Assembly (NCBI RefSeq): GCF_001984055.1
Contig: NZ_LYVO01000069.1
Location: 1-41,349 of the forward strand
Direction: 5' to 3'
DNA: 41,349 nucleotides
From: Variovorax sp. KK3
GTDB taxonomy: Bacteria; Pseudomonadota; Gammaproteobacteria; Burkholderiales; Burkholderiaceae_C
The notes under the pieces are model-generated. The model did not search any database and had not been told where the DNA came from. It saw only the letters and a list, made by a program, of their open reading frames with translations. This document shows positions 7,747 through 15,593 of this stretch, in pieces. The translations under genes were made by a program, and so were the position numbers. Position 1 is the first letter of the stretch. Each line of letters starts with the position of its first letter.

Positions 7747-7902
7747 TCAGGTCGCCCAGTGCGAGTAGTGCAAGACCACATAGCCCAGCGAATGCCAGAA
7801 GCAGGCTTCCGAATGGCTGCGGGTCAGGATGCGGGAGCCATTGAGGCCGAGGCATTCGTAGCCCCTGCCATCGCCCGTCGAGTCCAGGATGTTTTTGTCC
7901 AT
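7747..7902 (-). CDS. micro-gene, 51-residue His/Trp-rich peptide
   Basis: 51 residues from ATG 7902, with GGAG about 7 nt upstream. The N-terminus is polar (MDKNILDSTGDGRGYECLGL); the C-terminal half is rich in His, Trp and Tyr and ends HYSHWAT. There are two cysteines (17 and 34). The frame stays open further upstream, to about 8301, but that extension reads antisense into the start of the symporter gene and has no ribosome site, so the internal ATG is preferred. A 9-bp-stem hairpin lies 27 nt before the start. Family unknown; it could be a small metal-binding protein or a peptide precursor. With the next micro-gene it forms an unexplained minus-strand unit between two plus-strand operons. 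Confidence 0.45.
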   Translation of the reverse strand: MDKNILDSTGDGRGYECLGLNGSRILTRSHSEACFWHSLGYVVLHYSHWAT

Positions 7903-7928
7903 GACGCATCTCCAATGACTTCTTTGTA

Positions 7929-7964
7929 GGCCGCCAAGGCGCCAGCGGCCAGCGGTTGGCGGCC
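7929..7964 (-). repeat. stem-loop upstream of the micro-gene pair
   Basis: GGCCGCCAA (7929-7937) and TTGGCGGCC (7956-7964) form a perfect 9-bp inverted repeat with an 18-nt loop that itself contains two copies of a CCAGCGG motif. It lies in the presumed 5' leader of the minus-strand micro-genes, 27 nt before the ATG. No U-tract follows, so a leader structure or operator is more likely than a terminator. The other bases up to the symporter start at 8186 show nothing I can assign. Confidence 0.45.
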
Positions 7965-8185
7965 CGGAGAGTCGTCGGCACGCGAATGCAGCGCGTGTCC
8001 GCTTCTTCCACGCAACGGATATCGGCATCGGCTGACACTCGTGCATGCGTGCCCAGCGTGGGGGCCTCGACATCCAGGCCGAGGCGATGCAAGCTACGCG
8101 GGTGCTTGGCGGGGTTGGAGACGTGAGCATCTGCGCGCTGGCACGCTGACCTTCAGGGATCCATGGCTTCAAGAAAGGACACTCC

Positions 8186-9514
8186 ATGAACAGCACGCCA
8201 GCCCAGACCAAGAAGGGCCTGCCGCCCGCGGCCTGGATCATGATCGCGATGGTGATCGGCATCGTGATCGGATACATGGTCTTCGTGAGCTTCCCCGACA
8301 AGAAGTCGGCGACCCAGATCGCCGGCTACATCTCGATCTTTTCCGATGTGTTCCTGCGGTTGATCAAGATGCTGATCGGCCCGCTGGTGTTCTCCACGCT
8401 CGTGGTGGGCATCGCCCACATGGGCGACGCGGCCTCGGTGGGCCGCGTGTTCGGCAAGGCGCTGGGCTGGTTCGTCACAGCCTCGCTGGTGTCGCTGGTG
8501 CTGGGCCTGATCATGGCCAACCTGCTGCAGCCGGGCCACAACCTGGGCCTGCCGCTGCCCGACATCGGTGCATCCGCCAACCTGGCGACATCGAAATTCA
8601 CACTCAAGGATTTCGTCAGCCACCTGGTGCCCAAGAGCTTCGCCGAGGCCATGGCCAACAACGAGATCCTGCAGATCGTGGTGTTCTCGATGTTCTTCGG
8701 CGTGGCGCTGGCGTCGCTGGGCGACAAGGCACGCACGCTGGTCAACGCCATCGACGAGCTGTCGCACGCGATGCTCAAGATCACCGGCTACGTGATGAAG
8801 CTGGCCCCGCTGGCGGTGATGGCCGCCATGGCCGCCACGGTGGCGGTCAACGGTCTGGAGATCCTGCTCAAGTTTGCCGTGTTCATGGGTGACTTCTACC
8901 TGGGTCTCTTCGTGCTGTGGGGTGTGTTGATCCTGGCGGGCTTCCTCTTTCTCGGCAAGCGCATCCTCAAGCTGCTGGTGCTGATCAAGGAAGCGTTTCT
9001 GCTGTCCTTTGCCACCGCCAGTTCGGAGGCGGCCTATCCGAAGATCCTGGACGCGCTCGACCGCTTCGGTGTGAAACGCAAGATTTCGAGCTTCGTCATG
9101 CCCATGGGCTATTCGTTCAACCTCGACGGCTCGATGATGTATTGCACCTTCGCGGTGCTCTTCATCGCGCAGGCCTACGACATTCATCTGTCGCTGGGCA
9201 CGCAGGTCACGATGCTGCTGATCCTGATGCTCACGTCCAAGGGCATGGCCGGCGTGCCGCGCGCGTCGTTGGTGGTGATCGCGGCCACGCTCAACCAGTT
9301 CAACATCCCCGAGGCGGGGTTGCTGCTGATCCTGGGCGTGGACACCTTCCTCGACATGGGCCGCTCGGCCACCAACGCGGTGGGCAATTCGATCGCCACC
9401 GCGGTGGTCGCCAAGTGGGAAGGCGAGTTGCTCACCGAGAGCGAGGCGACGGCCAACGAGCAGGCCCTGGACGCCGAGCGTGCCGCCACGCTGTCGCACC
9501 CGGTGCATGCCTGA
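8186..9514 (+). CDS. DAACS-family symporter (glutamate/aspartate or C4-dicarboxylate)
   Basis: 442-residue inner-membrane secondary transporter of the dicarboxylate/amino acid:cation symporter family. Family landmarks are clear: the TASSEAAYP hairpin tip, the MGYSFNLDGSMMY Na+/H+ site, TSKGMAGVPRASLVV, and DMGRSATNAVGN near the end. Arg393 in that last motif corresponds to the Arg that holds the acidic side chain in GltPh-type carriers. The GVPRASLVV variant resembles glutamate transporters (GltT/GltP) more than DctA, which fits the glutamate/aspartate-type binding protein 12 bp downstream. AAAGGA precedes the ATG. I saw no sigma54 promoter of the dct kind upstream. Substrate assignment remains inference. 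Confidence 0.9.
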   Translation: MNSTPAQTKKGLPPAAWIMIAMVIGIVIGYMVFVSFPDKKSATQIAGYISIFSDVFLRLIKMLIGPLVFSTLVVGIAHMGDAASVGRVFGKALGWFVTASLVSLVLGLIMANLLQPGHNLGLPLPDIGASANLATSKFTLKDFVSHLVPKSFAEAMANNEILQIVVFSMFFGVALASLGDKARTLVNAIDELSHAMLKITGYVMKLAPLAVMAAMAATVAVNGLEILLKFAVFMGDFYLGLFVLWGVLILAGFLFLGKRILKLLVLIKEAFLLSFATASSEAAYPKILDALDRFGVKRKISSFVMPMGYSFNLDGSMMYCTFAVLFIAQAYDIHLSLGTQVTMLLILMLTSKGMAGVPRASLVVIAATLNQFNIPEAGLLLILGVDTFLDMGRSATNAVGNSIATAVVAKWEGELLTESEATANEQALDAERAATLSHPVHA

Positions 9515-9526
9515 CGGGGCGCGGCC

Positions 9527-10444
9527 ATGAAATCCCTGCGACTGCTGCTGGCCGTGGCCCTGATGGCGGGCACGGCGGCCTGGTCCCAGACCGAGCCCGC
9601 GCCGAGCGCGCCTGTCGCGCTCGCCGGCACGCTGGCCAAGGTGCGCGATACCGGCGCCGTGGTCATCGGCTACCGCGAATCGTCGGTGCCCTTCTCATAC
9701 CTGTCGACGCGCAACGAGCCCATCGGCTACTCGATCGAGCTCTGCAAGCTGCTGGTGGCCGCGATGGAGGAGGCGGTGCACAAGAGCCTCGAGACCAAGT
9801 GGGTGCCCGTCACCTCCGAATCGCGTATCGACGCGGTGGAAAAAGGCCAGGTCGACATCGAGTGCGGCTCGACCACCAGCAACCTCGAACGCCAGAAGCG
9901 CGTGGCGTTCTCGCCGACCATCTTCGTGTCGGGCACGAAGCTGCTGGTGAAGAAGGGCTCGCCCATTCGCGAGTTCAAGGACCTGGCCGGCCGCAAGGTG
10001 GCCGTGACGCGCGGCACGACCAACGAAAAGACCATGCAGGAGCTGTCGCAGAAGTTCAAGCTCAACCTGCAGCTGCTGGTGCAGCGCGACCATGCCGAAT
10101 CGTTCGCGCAGGTGGTCGGCGGCAACGCCGACGCCTTCGCGACCGACGACGTGCTGCTCTATGGCCTGATCGCGCAGAACAAGGGCAAGGTGCCGGGCGA
10201 CTATCTGGTGGTGGGCGACTTTCTGTCTTACGACCCCTACGGCGTGATGTACCGCAAGGGCGACCCCGAGATGACGCGCGTGGTCAACGAAAGCTTCGCC
10301 GCCATGGCGCAGGACGGCGAGATCGAGCGGCAGTACAAGCGTTGGTTCCTGCGGCGGTTGCCGCTGTCGACCACCAGCATCGACCTGCCGATGAGCCCGC
10401 AGCTCGAAACGATCATCCAGACGATGGCGGTGAAGTCGGAATGA
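9527..10444 (+). CDS. periplasmic amino-acid-binding protein (SBP_bac_3, GltI-like)
   Basis: 305 residues with a signal peptide (MKSLRLLLAVALMAGTAAWS). The mature protein is a type II periplasmic binding fold of the glutamate/aspartate group: GYRESSVPFSY, IGYSIELC, a VDIECGSTTSNLERQK segment that lines the ligand site in GltI proteins, then the second lobe with VAVTRGTTNEKT. Such proteins normally feed an ABC permease, but no permease or ATPase gene is in the window. Instead it lies 12 bp behind a DAACS symporter and is almost certainly cotranscribed with it. Either it supplies a distant ABC complex or it works with the symporter. Confidence 0.9.
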   Translation: MKSLRLLLAVALMAGTAAWSQTEPAPSAPVALAGTLAKVRDTGAVVIGYRESSVPFSYLSTRNEPIGYSIELCKLLVAAMEEAVHKSLETKWVPVTSESRIDAVEKGQVDIECGSTTSNLERQKRVAFSPTIFVSGTKLLVKKGSPIREFKDLAGRKVAVTRGTTNEKTMQELSQKFKLNLQLLVQRDHAESFAQVVGGNADAFATDDVLLYGLIAQNKGKVPGDYLVVGDFLSYDPYGVMYRKGDPEMTRVVNESFAAMAQDGEIERQYKRWFLRRLPLSTTSIDLPMSPQLETIIQTMAVKSE

Positions 10445-10640
10445 CGTCCGAACGCCACCGGCGCAGGGCTGAACGAGCGTCATAGAACTTTTGGTGGATC
10501 GCGCCGCGCCCAGTTTTCGGTAGAAAGTGAGAACTAATGCGTGACAAGATGTTTACAAGAGCGCTTGCACCTACAGCGCCGCCCCGTCGACTGAAGCTAC
10601 AAGAGTTCAGTTTCCGCTCGCTTCCGCCAAGGAGGATTCG

Positions 10641-10910
10641 ATGTTCAGCTTTTTCCAGTCCAACCGAAACGGCCATCTGCGGCGTGTGATGACGCTGCTC
10701 GAGGAGGCGCAGCTCGCGCGCATCGAACACCAGGCGGCCGCGGAGCACCACAAGGCACTGGCGACCATGTACGGTGAGCGCGCGAAGCGGCTGGAGCGCG
10801 AGCTCTACGGCACGGCCCAGGTGCCGATCGGCGATGCCACCAAGGACGAGAAGGCGGTGCTCTACGCGCTGGACGCCACCCGCCGGCTCGAATCGCAAGC
10901 CAAGGGCTAG
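10641..10910 (+). CDS. small hypothetical alpha-helical protein, 89 residues
   Basis: 89 residues starting at an ATG preceded by a very good ribosome site (AAGGAGG, 5 nt spacing), so it is probably well translated. The sequence is charged and mostly helical, with heptad-like stretches (MTLLEEAQLARIEHQAAAEH, then YGERAKRLERELYG) suggesting a short coiled coil. No signal peptide or membrane segment. The 196 bp before it are AT-richer than the surroundings and probably hold a promoter, but I cannot pick boxes with confidence. An inverted repeat ACTGAA/TTCAGT lies at 10590-10611. I do not recognise the family. The LysR gene downstream is convergent, 14 bp away. Confidence 0.7.
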   Translation: MFSFFQSNRNGHLRRVMTLLEEAQLARIEHQAAAEHHKALATMYGERAKRLERELYGTAQVPIGDATKDEKAVLYALDATRRLESQAKG

Positions 10911-10924
10911 GGCTAACGCAAGGG

Positions 10925-11923
10925 CTAAGCTTCGGCGCCGGCTGGCATCTGCGCCAGTGCCGCGGCAGCCACACCCGGAATCAACCCCGCCAGCGCCTTG
11001 CTGGCCAGCGTGAATGGCCGCTGCGCGCTGGTCGCCAGCAGCACGTGCTGCCTGAACATGCGTTCCGCCAAGGGCACGGCAGCGAGCGCGCCGGTGCGCA
11101 GTTCCTCGGCCACCGCGTGCCGCGGCAACACGCTGGCGCAATCGTGGCGGGCCAGCATGCTTTTCACGATCACCGACGAGCTGCCTTCCAGCACCAGGTT
11201 CAACGCCAGCCGATGCCGGTGCGCGACCTCGTCGAGCAGGTTGCGGATCGCGTTGGGCGGCACCGGCAGCACCAGCGGCAGTCCGGACAGGCCTTGCAGC
11301 GTCGTCTGCTGCGGCCAAGCGGACTTCGTGCCGGCCTTCTTCGGCGCCAGCGCGCGCTGCAGGAAGGCGCGCCGGCCGACCACGCACAGCTGGGAATCGA
11401 AGAGCCGCCTGTAGCTGTTGCTGCCCTTGGCGCGATAGCGGTTGAGCACGGCCAGGTCGATGCGGCCCTGCGTGAGCGCGGTTTCCATGTCGCCGCTGTA
11501 GCCCTCGATGACGCGCAGCCGCACCTGCGGGTACTGCTGCGTGACGACGCCGTAGAGCGCCGCGGCCAGAAAGCCCGAGACGCCCGGCACCAGGCCCAGC
11601 GTGACCAGGCCACTCGGCGTGCCCGACAGTTCGCGGCCCGTGTGGGCCAGCTCCTCGGCCTGGGCGAGCAAGGCCTCCACGCGCGGCAGGATGCTGCGGG
11701 CCAGCTCCGTCGGCTGCACGCCGCGGCCGGTGCGGTGGAAGAGGGCGCCGCCGAAGGCCCGCTCCAGTTCGCCGACCTGCCGGCTCACCGCCGACTGCGC
11801 CAGGCCCAGCGCCACGGCCGCGCGCGTGAGGCTGCCGGCCTGCGCGACGGCGGACAGGGTGCGCAGTGCGCGCAAGGTCAAAAGGTCGGCGATGTCGCCC
11901 GTGGTCGAAGAAGCCTGAGTCAT
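10925..11923 (-). CDS. LysR-type transcriptional regulator
   Basis: 332 residues. The winged-helix domain is at about 17-75 (LRALRTLSAVAQAGSLTRAA, then LAQSAVSRQVGELERAFG), and the effector-binding domain fills the rest. The start at 11923 (MTQASS) is chosen because longer versions run through the divergent promoter. It is divergent from the CoA-transferase operon with an 85-bp gap containing an 11-bp palindrome, the classic layout for a LysR protein controlling a neighbouring catabolic operon and itself. The inducer is probably a substrate or CoA ester of that pathway, which is inference from position. Confidence 0.88.
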   Translation of the reverse strand: MTQASSTTGDIADLLTLRALRTLSAVAQAGSLTRAAVALGLAQSAVSRQVGELERAFGGALFHRTGRGVQPTELARSILPRVEALLAQAEELAHTGRELSGTPSGLVTLGLVPGVSGFLAAALYGVVTQQYPQVRLRVIEGYSGDMETALTQGRIDLAVLNRYRAKGSNSYRRLFDSQLCVVGRRAFLQRALAPKKAGTKSAWPQQTTLQGLSGLPLVLPVPPNAIRNLLDEVAHRHRLALNLVLEGSSSVIVKSMLARHDCASVLPRHAVAEELRTGALAAVPLAERMFRQHVLLATSAQRPFTLASKALAGLIPGVAAAALAQMPAGAEA

Positions 11924-11944
11924 CTCGAAAGCGGATAGCTGATT

Positions 11945-11955
11945 TCCAGATTGGA
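11945..11955. promoter_or_regulatory. palindrome in LysR/CoA-transferase intergenic region
   Basis: TCCA-GAT-TGGA is a perfect dyad with a 3-nt centre. It is flanked by ATT on one side and CAT on the other, so the T-N11-A pattern of LysR sites can be drawn across it. It lies 22 bp from the LysR start and about 54 bp from the CoA-transferase start. It is the best operator candidate in the gap; no clear -35/-10 pair was seen. Confidence 0.4.
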
Positions 11956-12008
11956 CATTGGCCCGCGAAGTCCGCGCAACTAGAGTCTTCCTCAGGAGAC
12001 GCAACGAC

Positions 12009-13205
12009 ATGACCGGACCCCTCACAGGCCTTCGCGTGCTGGACATCGCCACGATCATCGCGGGCCCTTCGGCCGCCGCGCTGCTGGGCGACTACGGCGC
12101 CACCGTGGTGAAAGCCGAGCTGCCCGGCAGCGGCGACGGCGCCCGCGACTTCCCCCCGCACAAGAACGGCAAGCCGCTGTGGTGGAAGGTGACCAACCGC
12201 GGCAAGCGCATGATCACGCTCGACCTGCGCAAGCCCGAAGGCGCCGCGCTGCTGCTGAAGATGCTGCCGCGCTTCGACGTGCTCGTCGAGAACTTCCGCC
12301 CCGGCACGCTGGACCGCTGGGGCCTCGACAAGGAAGCGCTGTGGGCGGCGCAGCCCAGCCTGGTGATCCTGCGCGCCACCGGCTTCGGCCAGACAGGCCC
12401 CTACCGCAACCGGCCCGGCTTCGCACGCGTGTTCGAGGCGATGGGCGGCTTGACGCACCTCACCGGCGAGGCCGGCGGCGAGCCCATGCACGCGGGCTAC
12501 CCGGTCGCCGACAACGTGGGCGGGCTGTTCGGTGCCATCGGCGTGCTCGCCGCGCTGTGGCGCCGTGCCCGCGACCCGAAGGCGCCCGGCGAGGAGATCG
12601 ACCTGTCGCTCACCGAGGCCACGCTCAAGCTGCTGGAGTTCCTGCCCATCGAGCACGACCAGCTCGGCACGGTGCGCCAGCGCTCCGGCAATGCCAACCA
12701 GTACTCGGCGCCGGCTGCCGTCTATCGCACGGCCGACGGGCACTGGGTGTCGCTGGCGGGCAGCACCAATGCGCTGTTCGCGGCCAACTGCCGCGCGATC
12801 GGGCGGGCCGATCTCGCCGCCGATCCGCGCTTTGCGAACAACAGCGCACGCGTCGCCCACGCGGCCGAACTCAACGGCGTGTTCGCCGCCTGGTGTGCGG
12901 CCCATTCGCTGTCGGCCGTGCTGGCCGCCTTCGAGGCTGCACAGGGCACCATCGCACCGATCTACGGCATCGACCAGATCGAGGCCGACCCGCACCTGCG
13001 CGCACGCCAGGCCATCTGCGACGTGCCCGATGCCGACTTCGGCCGCGTGCGCATGGCCAACGTGGTGCCGCGCTTCGCGGGCGCGCCCTGCGAGATCCGC
13101 CACAGCGGCGGCGCGCTGGGCCAGGATAACGCCGACTTCTACCGCCGCGACCTCGCGCTGGACCCCGAGCACATCGAACGCCTGCAAGCCGCGGGCGTGA
13201 TCTGA
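12009..13205 (+). CDS. family III CoA-transferase (CaiB/BaiF)
   Basis: 398 residues. Family III CoA-transferases move CoA between carboxylic acids through an aspartyl-CoA intermediate. The N-terminal GLRVLDIATIIAGPSAAALLGDYGA type signature, NFRPGTLDRWGL, RATGFGQTGPY and the YPVADNVGG motif with the likely nucleophile Asp168 are present. AGGAG lies 9 nt before the ATG. It heads a four-gene operon with an acyl-CoA dehydrogenase 23 bp downstream, so it probably activates an acid as its CoA ester for oxidation. The substrate cannot be read from sequence. Confidence 0.92.
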   Translation: MTGPLTGLRVLDIATIIAGPSAAALLGDYGATVVKAELPGSGDGARDFPPHKNGKPLWWKVTNRGKRMITLDLRKPEGAALLLKMLPRFDVLVENFRPGTLDRWGLDKEALWAAQPSLVILRATGFGQTGPYRNRPGFARVFEAMGGLTHLTGEAGGEPMHAGYPVADNVGGLFGAIGVLAALWRRARDPKAPGEEIDLSLTEATLKLLEFLPIEHDQLGTVRQRSGNANQYSAPAAVYRTADGHWVSLAGSTNALFAANCRAIGRADLAADPRFANNSARVAHAAELNGVFAAWCAAHSLSAVLAAFEAAQGTIAPIYGIDQIEADPHLRARQAICDVPDADFGRVRMANVVPRFAGAPCEIRHSGGALGQDNADFYRRDLALDPEHIERLQAAGVI

Positions 13206-13228
13206 AACACCCCAACCAGGAAGCACCC

Positions 13229-14461
13229 ATGCCCCTTCATGCAACAACCCATCCGCTCGTGAAGCTGTCGCCGGCCGAGGCCGCGCTGCTCGCCCGTACC
13301 CAGGCCCTGGTGGCCGAGAAGATCGGCCCCGATGCCGAACGCGTGGCGCGCGAAGACGTGTTCGCGTGGGACACCTTCAAGCTGCTGTCGGCCGAGGGCA
13401 TCGTGGCCACCGCTTTCCCGCGCGAACACGGCGGCAGCGAGGCCAGCATGCTGCTGCGCGTGCGCATCATCGAGGAGCTGGCCGGCGCGTGCTCGACCGC
13501 GGCATCGTTGATCACCGGCACCGACCTGTCGTCGAGGCCGATCGTCGCGGGCGGCAGCGATGCGCTCAAGCGCGAGCTGATCGGCGACCTGGCGAGCGGC
13601 GCACGGCAGTCCGCGTTCGCCTTGACGGAGCCCGGCGCGGGCAGCGACGTGGCCCGCCTGGCCGCGCGCTACACGACCTCGCCCAAGGGCGGCTGGGTGC
13701 TGAGCGGGCGCAAGAAGTTCATCACCCGCGCCAACGTGGCCGACATGTTCGTGGTGGTGGCGCGGCAGGACGACGGCCCGGCCGGCGCCAAGGGCCTGAG
13801 CGCCTTCGTGGTGCCGCGCGACGCCAAGGGCGTCAGCGTGTCGCCGGTGATCCCCAAGCTGGGCTGGTACGGCGTGCCGATCGCGATGGTCGACTTCGAG
13901 AACGTGCAGGTGCCCGAAGGCTATCTGCTGGGCAAGGAAGGCGAGGGCATGGCCTTGGCGCAGGACACGCTGCTGCGCGCGCGCATCGGCCATGCCGCCA
14001 TCGCACTCGGTCGCGCTGCCGGCGCCTTGACGATCGCCGCGCAGTACGCGAACCAGCGCCAGGTCTTCGGCCAGGCGGTGGGCGGGCACCAGGGCATCCA
14101 GTGGATGGTGGCCGAGATGGCGGCGCAGATCGAGGCCGCGCGCTGCCTGGTCTACAGCACGGCGCTGCGCTACGACGCGGGCGACGCGGACGTTGCGATC
14201 CATGCCTCGATCGCCAAGATGCATGCGACCGACCTGTGCATGAAGATCGTGGTCGACTGCCTGCAGCTGCTGGGCGGCAACGGCTACCTGAAGGCCTTCC
14301 CGCTGGAGCGCTTCATGCGCGATGCCAAGATGAACCAGATCGGCGAGGGCACGAGCGAGGTGCACAAGACCTTGATCGGCCGCCACGTGCTGCGCACGGC
14401 GGGCGAAATGCCGCGCCACCCCTGCCTCGACATGGAACCGGACCTGTGGTGCCATGGCTGA
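13229..14461 (+). CDS. acyl-CoA dehydrogenase, FAD-dependent
   Basis: 410 residues with the acyl-CoA dehydrogenase three-domain layout. FAD-binding signatures FALTEPGAGSDV and KKFITRANVADMFVVVAR are in the middle beta domain. The C-terminal helical domain contains QVFGQAVGGHQGIQWMVAEM and LLGGNGYLKAFPLERFMRDA. Glu373 in GEGTSEV matches the catalytic base of the medium- and short-chain enzymes. It oxidises an acyl-CoA to the enoyl-CoA and passes electrons to ETF. It follows the CoA-transferase closely and overlaps the next gene by 8 bp, so the three enzymes are translationally linked. Confidence 0.93.
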   Translation: MPLHATTHPLVKLSPAEAALLARTQALVAEKIGPDAERVAREDVFAWDTFKLLSAEGIVATAFPREHGGSEASMLLRVRIIEELAGACSTAASLITGTDLSSRPIVAGGSDALKRELIGDLASGARQSAFALTEPGAGSDVARLAARYTTSPKGGWVLSGRKKFITRANVADMFVVVARQDDGPAGAKGLSAFVVPRDAKGVSVSPVIPKLGWYGVPIAMVDFENVQVPEGYLLGKEGEGMALAQDTLLRARIGHAAIALGRAAGALTIAAQYANQRQVFGQAVGGHQGIQWMVAEMAAQIEAARCLVYSTALRYDAGDADVAIHASIAKMHATDLCMKIVVDCLQLLGGNGYLKAFPLERFMRDAKMNQIGEGTSEVHKTLIGRHVLRTAGEMPRHPCLDMEPDLWCHG

Positions 14462-15560
14462 AGCGCTCGCCGATTCGCTGACCAACCCGCTGTGCCGTCG
14501 GCTCGGCATCCGGCTGCCCATCTTCGGGTTGGCGCATCGCGTCGAGGTGGCCGCTGCCATCTCGCGCGCAGGCGGGCTGGGCGTGTATGCCGCGGCGCGC
14601 GACGGCCCTCACGAACTCGAAGACAAGCTGCGCCTGCTGCGCCGCCTGTGCCCCGACCATCCGGTCGGCGTTGACCTGCTGCTGCCCAGCGGCCTGCCCG
14701 AGCACGACTCGCGCGAGGCGGTGGCCGCGGCCGTGCCGCAGGCGCATCGCGACTTCGTGCGCGGGTTGTTCGACGCGCACCGGGTGCCGCCGGCCACGCA
14801 CGGCAACTTCTTCTCGCAGTACGTGCGCTCGCAAAGCCTGTTCGACGAGCAGATGGATGCAGTCGTCGCGAGTGGCGTCGATGTCTTCGCTGCAGGTGTG
14901 GGCACGCCGCCGCAGGTGCTCGGGCGCGCACGGGCGGCGGGTCAGCAGACCATCGCTCTGGTCGGCAGCGTGCGCCATGCCGAGAAAGCGATCGCTGCCG
15001 GTGCCGACATCCTCGTGGCGCAGGGCTACGACGCGGGCGGCCACACCGGGCCCATCGGCACCTTCACACTGGTGCCACAGATCGTGGCCGCTGCTGAGGG
15101 CAGGCCCGTGATCGCCGCCGGCGGCATCGGCACCGGCGCACAGGTCGCGGCCGCCTTCGCGCTCGGCGCGCAGGGCGCGTGGCTCGGCACGCTGTGGCTG
15201 GGCACGCGCGAGCACGAGCTGCCCGCTGCGCTGGCCGCCAAGCTGATGGCGGCCCGCAGCGAGGACACCGTGATCACGCGCGCCCACAGCGGGAAGCCCT
15301 GCCGCGTGCTGCGCAGTGCCTTCAGCGATGCGTGGGATGCACCCGGCGCACCGCAGCCGCTGCCCATGCCCTACCAGCAGGCGCTAACCGGTGAATTGCT
15401 GGCGGCGGTGGAAGAGCACGAGATCGCGCCGCTGATGTACGAAGCGGCCGGGCAGAGCGTGGACTGGCTGCGCCGCATCGAGCCGGTGGCCGACGTGATG
15501 CAGCGGCTCGTGCAGGAGACGCGCGACGCGCTGCGATCCATGACGCCCTACATGAGCTGA
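14454..15560 (+). CDS. nitronate monooxygenase / 2-nitropropane dioxygenase family FMN enzyme
   Basis: 368-residue TIM-barrel flavoenzyme. Motifs include the N-terminal RLPIFGLAHRVEVAAAISRAGGLG segment (the usual PMxG is altered to FGLA), VAQGYDAGGHTGPIG with the conserved His, and a phosphate-binding AAGGIGTGAQVAAAFALGAQG. Family members oxidise alkyl nitronates, but related proteins act on other acidic carbon compounds or as enoyl reductases. The start ATG overlaps the acyl-CoA dehydrogenase by 8 bp. Its place in an acyl-CoA operon suggests either removal of a toxic nitronate such as propionate-3-nitronate or an unassigned redox step. Confidence 0.88.
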   Translation: MAEALADSLTNPLCRRLGIRLPIFGLAHRVEVAAAISRAGGLGVYAAARDGPHELEDKLRLLRRLCPDHPVGVDLLLPSGLPEHDSREAVAAAVPQAHRDFVRGLFDAHRVPPATHGNFFSQYVRSQSLFDEQMDAVVASGVDVFAAGVGTPPQVLGRARAAGQQTIALVGSVRHAEKAIAAGADILVAQGYDAGGHTGPIGTFTLVPQIVAAAEGRPVIAAGGIGTGAQVAAAFALGAQGAWLGTLWLGTREHELPAALAAKLMAARSEDTVITRAHSGKPCRVLRSAFSDAWDAPGAPQPLPMPYQQALTGELLAAVEEHEIAPLMYEAAGQSVDWLRRIEPVADVMQRLVQETRDALRSMTPYMS

Positions 15561-15593
15561 GCTCGAGCCAGACAACGACAGGAGACAGACGAC

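Noticed and set aside
8100..8185. A TGGCAC word before the symporter gene as a sigma54 promoter of the dctA type.
   Set aside because: The GG and GC elements are not at the required spacing; the downstream half is TTCA instead of TTGC.
7903..8301. A longer version (184 residues) of the 51-residue micro-gene.
   Set aside because: The extension is antisense to the symporter start, has no ribosome site and differs in composition from the C-terminal part.
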